Source: Verrucomicrobiota bacterium (GTDB lineage: Bacteria > Verrucomicrobiota > Verrucomicrobiia > Verrucomicrobiales > DEV007). From it: a stretch of DNA of 64,000 nt. Each line of letters begins with the position of its first letter. The stretch's first letter is position 1. Positions 61,129 to 64,000 of the stretch are shown piece by piece. A model generated the notes under the pieces. That model ran no database searches. It was given only the letters and a program-made list of their open reading frames with translations, and had not been told where the DNA came from. The stretch lies in assembly GCA_020630975.1 (NCBI GenBank), contig JAHDID010000001.1:141687-205686 (forward strand). Reading direction: 5' to 3'. The translations under genes and the position numbers were made by a program.

Positions 61129-63702
61129 TTAATGATATAGCGCAGAGCCATCGAAGTCAACAGTCACTTTGCTAGAATTTGCGAATTTTCCGCTCAAAAT
61201 TGAGAGACTTAGCGGATCTAAGAGTTGCCTTTGGATCACTCGTTTCAGAGGTCTCGCCCCATAAGAGGGATCGTAACCTTCTCTTGCTAAATGAGCTAGT
61301 GCCGCAGCCGTGACCTCCAATTCAAGATCTTGGCTCTCCAAACGGGCTTTGACTCGATCGATCTGTAGCTCGACGATTCTTTCGATATTTTTTTCGCTCA
61401 ATCGCTCAAAGATCACAGTTTCGTCGATACGGTTGAGGAATTCCGGCCGAAAATGCCCTCTCAAGGCAGCCTCCACTAGCGCCTCTCGCTGGTCGGCATC
61501 GTCGATCGAGAGGATGTGCTCGCTACCTATATTGCTGGTCATGATGATGACGGTGTTTTGGAAATTCACCGTACGCCCCTGCCCATCTGTGATCCGACCA
61601 TCATCCAGCACTTGGAGGAGCACGTTGAACACATCGGGGTGAGCTTTCTCCACCTCATCAAATAGTACCACGGAGTATGGCTGCCGACGCACATGCTCGG
61701 ATAACTGGCCACCCTCCTCGTAGCCCACATAGCCAGGAGGTGCTCCGATCAAGCGCGCCACCGCATGCTTCTCCATGTATTCGCTCATGTCGATGCGCAC
61801 CATGGCATCCTCCGCATCGAATAGAAACTCTGCCAGCGCTCTGGAGAGCTCGGTCTTGCCGACTCCGGTAGGCCCCAAAAAGAGGAAGGAGCCGATAGGC
61901 CGAGCCTCATCCTGCAGCCCAGCTCGGGCTCGCCGCACCGCATTAGACACGGCTTCTACCGCACGTGTCTGGCCGATCACACGCCGCCCGAGGCGCGCCT
62001 CCATATTCACCAGCTTGGCACGCTCGCCTTCCTGGAGGCGCGAGACAGGGATATGCGTCCAGCTAGCCACGACCTCCGCGATGTCTTCTTCTGTCACCTC
62101 CTCGTCGAGGATTCGCGATCCACTCTGATTTTCATGTAGGTCCGCCTGCGCCAGACGCAGCTTTTCCTCAAAATCAGGCAAACGCCCATACTGCAGCTCA
62201 CTGGCTCTCCCCAGATCGCCCTCTCGCTGCGCCTTTTCTATCTCGATCTTCACCTGCTCGATCGCCTCCTGGGCATGGCTTGCTCGGTCGATGACAGCTT
62301 TTTCATTCTGCCATTTCGCCTTTAGCCCATCGGCCTGCTCGCGCACGTCGGCCATCTCACGCTCGACTTTGCTCAGGCGCTCGAGACTGGCGGCATCCTT
62401 CTCCTTGGACAGAGCCTGCCGCTCCATCTCTAGCTGCATCGCCTGCCGCTCTAGCTGATCGATCTCGGTAGGCATACTATCGAGCTCGATCTTTAGGCGA
62501 GAAGCGGCCTCGTCGACTAGGTCCACGGCCTTGTCAGGCAGAAAGCGATCGGCTATGTACCGATCACTCAAAGTGGCCGCAGCGACTAGTGCCGAGTCCT
62601 GGATACGCACGCCATGATGCACCTCGTAGCGCTCACGGATGCCTCGTAGGATCGCTATCGTATCCTCTACCGTCGGCTCATCGACCATCACCGGCTGGAA
62701 TCTACGCTCCAAAGCGGCGTCTTTTTCGATATACTTTCGATACTCATCCAGAGTCGTCGCACCGATGGCTCTCAGCTCACCTCTAGCTAGCTGAGGTTTC
62801 AACAAATTCGACGCATCGACAGCGCCTTCGCTCGCCCCCGCTCCCACGATAGTGTGCAGCTCGTCGATGAATAAAATGATCTCGCCATCGCTATCTGTGA
62901 TCTCTTTGAGAAAGGCCTTTAGGCGATCTTCGAATTCTCCACGGTATTTGGCACCAGCGATCATCGCGCCTATATCCATCGAGATCAGGCGCTTACCCTT
63001 TAGAGACTCTGGCACATCGCCACTGACGATACGGCGCGCCAGACCTTCTGAGATAGCTGTCTTACCCGTGCCCGGCTCTCCGATCAGCACCGGATTATTT
63101 TTGGTGCGGCGCGACAGGATCTGCATGACTCGACGGATCTCATCATCGCGACCGATGATGGGGTCGATATCTCCCCGGCTGGCTATGGCGGTCAGATCCG
63201 TCCCATATTTCTCCAGCGCTTGATATTTACCCTCTGGATCCTGATCAGTCACCCGCTGGCTACCTCGCACCGCCGATATCGCCTCCGACAGCGACTCAGG
63301 AGTCACCCCCTCTGCAGCTAGCGTAGACTTGAGATCCGCAGGCCCGTCCTGGAGGATGGCGAGCAGTACATGCTCGACACTGGTGTACTCGTCGCCCATC
63401 TCAGAGCGAATTTTCTCCGCTGTAGCGATGACGGCACGCAGATCGTTACTCAGATACACCTGCTGCCCTAGGGCTCCTTGGACCGATGGTTGGCTCGCTA
63501 GCAGGTCGCCCACCGCCGTACGGATTGCCTCGATATTTGCCCCGACTTTGGCAAAGATCGGCCGTGTCGCACCGGAGTCGTCTTCGAGCAAAGCACCTAA
63601 AAGGTGCGGCGAACGCAGCTCGGCATGCCCCAGGCGCTGGGCATCAGAGTCCGCTTGTTGAAAGGCCTCCTGGAGTTTTAGAGTGAATTGGTTGGCGTTC
63701 AT
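61129..63702 (-). CDS. clpB: ATP-dependent disaggregase ClpB
   Basis: 857 aa from the start at 63702. The N-terminal Clp repeats are followed by AAA-1 (GEPGTGKT), a coiled-coil M domain (residues about 400-530, Glu/Lys/Arg-rich), and AAA-2 ([13 protein letters not shown], then [21 protein letters not shown]). It rescues aggregated proteins together with DnaK. The M domain separates it from ClpA and ClpC. Confidence 0.96.
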   Translation of the reverse strand: MNANQFTLKLQEAFQQADSDAQRLGHAELRSPHLLGALLEDDSGATRPIFAKVGANIEAIRTAVGDLLASQPSVQGALGQQVYLSNDLRAVIATAEKIRSEMGDEYTSVEHVLLAILQDGPADLKSTLAAEGVTPESLSEAISAVRGSQRVTDQDPEGKYQALEKYGTDLTAIASRGDIDPIIGRDDEIRRVMQILSRRTKNNPVLIGEPGTGKTAISEGLARRIVSGDVPESLKGKRLISMDIGAMIAGAKYRGEFEDRLKAFLKEITDSDGEIILFIDELHTIVGAGASEGAVDASNLLKPQLARGELRAIGATTLDEYRKYIEKDAALERRFQPVMVDEPTVEDTIAILRGIRERYEVHHGVRIQDSALVAAATLSDRYIADRFLPDKAVDLVDEAASRLKIELDSMPTEIDQLERQAMQLEMERQALSKEKDAASLERLSKVEREMADVREQADGLKAKWQNEKAVIDRASHAQEAIEQVKIEIEKAQREGDLGRASELQYGRLPDFEEKLRLAQADLHENQSGSRILDEEVTEEDIAEVVASWTHIPVSRLQEGERAKLVNMEARLGRRVIGQTRAVEAVSNAVRRARAGLQDEARPIGSFLFLGPTGVGKTELSRALAEFLFDAEDAMVRIDMSEYMEKHAVARLIGAPPGYVGYEEGGQLSEHVRRQPYSVVLFDEVEKAHPDVFNVLLQVLDDGRITDGQGRTVNFQNTVIIMTSNIGSEHILSIDDADQREALVEAALRGHFRPEFLNRIDETVIFERLSEKNIERIVELQIDRVKARLESQDLELEVTAAALAHLAREGYDPSYGARPLKRVIQRQLLDPLSLSILSGKFANSSKVTVDFDGSALYH

Positions 63703-63859
63703 GAAAAGGCTGTTGTGATTTACAGCAAACAACCATCACAAAGCCAACCTTCGAGAAGTAGAAAAATCACAAAGTTTTGTAATAAACGATCGTAGGACAC
63801 CCATTCTTAGCGTCGATACTGTCACTTTGCTTTTCAGAAACTACTGCGAGGCTAAGCTT

Positions 63860-63997
63860 ATGGAAACGATAGACATAGGAGTCTCCCCCACTGCACTTAT
63901 CCTTATCCGCTTAGCACTCGCTCACTTTGGCTTACTAGCCATCGCGCTATTGTGCACGCTCCCTGAGAAGGGTCAGGCGACTAGCGGAAAGAAGTGA
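63860..63997 (+). CDS. Possible small membrane protein (45 aa)
   Basis: METIDIGVSP start, one hydrophobic helix (ILIRLALAHFGLLAIALL), and a charged end. It is divergent from clpB with a purine-rich segment upstream of the ATG. No family recognised. Confidence 0.35.
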   Translation: METIDIGVSPTALILIRLALAHFGLLAIALLCTLPEKGQATSGKK

Positions 63998-64000
63998 GTC

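Overview
The window looks like a chromosomal segment of a marine Verrucomicrobiota bacterium, perhaps near Rubritalea. This placement is inferred from gene content, not from a marker gene: two CrtN/CrtI-type carotenoid desaturases, three formylglycine sulfatases, a PL14-like lyase, DUF3500, DUF4407 and GYF_2 proteins, two outer-membrane beta-barrel proteins, and few Shine-Dalgarno sites. Genes are dense on both strands, and no prophage or CRISPR array is visible.

Layout. 1-9.1 kb: carotenoid desaturases, a DUF4407 membrane protein, an MFS transporter, a selenocysteine-containing HMA lipoprotein and a thermonuclease-HhH protein. 9.1-15.4 kb: the phosphate operon pstS-pstC-pstA-pstB-phoU, with a terminator after pstS and a very large insertion in PstC. 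15.6-17.0 kb: a cysteine hydrolase and an HNH nuclease. 17.4-24.0 kb: a TROVE (Ro60/Rsr-like) gene followed by a minus-strand array of about 22 tRNA or tRNA-like genes, broken by a 274-aa protein of unknown function and two FHA proteins. A candidate small RNA lies just beyond it at 24.46 kb. 24.7-34.9 kb: a small gene, a Popeye-like cNMP protein, a DUF3500 protein, rho, a thioredoxin-like selenoprotein, small membrane proteins, a TonB receptor and ExbD. 35.3-39.6 kb: a tandem-repeat selenoprotein with two UGA codons, tRNA 2-selenouridine synthase, a PL14-like lyase, a decayed toxin-antitoxin pair and a cysteine desulfurase. 40.7-50.7 kb: sulfatases, an autotransporter-like protein, a metallo-beta-lactamase gene split by a 608-bp IS66 relic, and RNase P RNA with an expanded hairpin. 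50.7-64 kb: an EF-hand protein, two transporters, deoC with two aldehyde dehydrogenases, hisF and clpB.

The strongest candidate for something undescribed is the TROVE-linked tRNA array. Thirteen of its tRNAs replace the usual elbow (G18-G19 in the D-loop with U55-C56 in the T-loop) by A18-G19 with G55, and seven keep the standard elbow; no tRNA mixes the two. T-loop positions 54 and 58 also change together. Two tRNAs, Asn(GUU) and Thr(AGU), are encoded in permuted order with the 3' half before the 5' half, inside a paired leader/trailer helix. Two more elements share that leader,. Two tRNAs lack a D-arm and can instead pair that segment with an enlarged variable region. These patterns suggest structured, functional RNAs rather than decay. 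A link to the Ro-like RNA-binding protein is plausible but inferred.

A second theme is selenium. Three genes carry four in-frame UGA codons, each in a U-x(2-3)-C motif and each followed at the expected distance by a hairpin with a five-base loop, as in bacterial SECIS elements. Standard ORF calling truncates all three genes. selU and a NifS-like desulfurase lie beside one of them. No selA, selB, selC or selD was found in the window.
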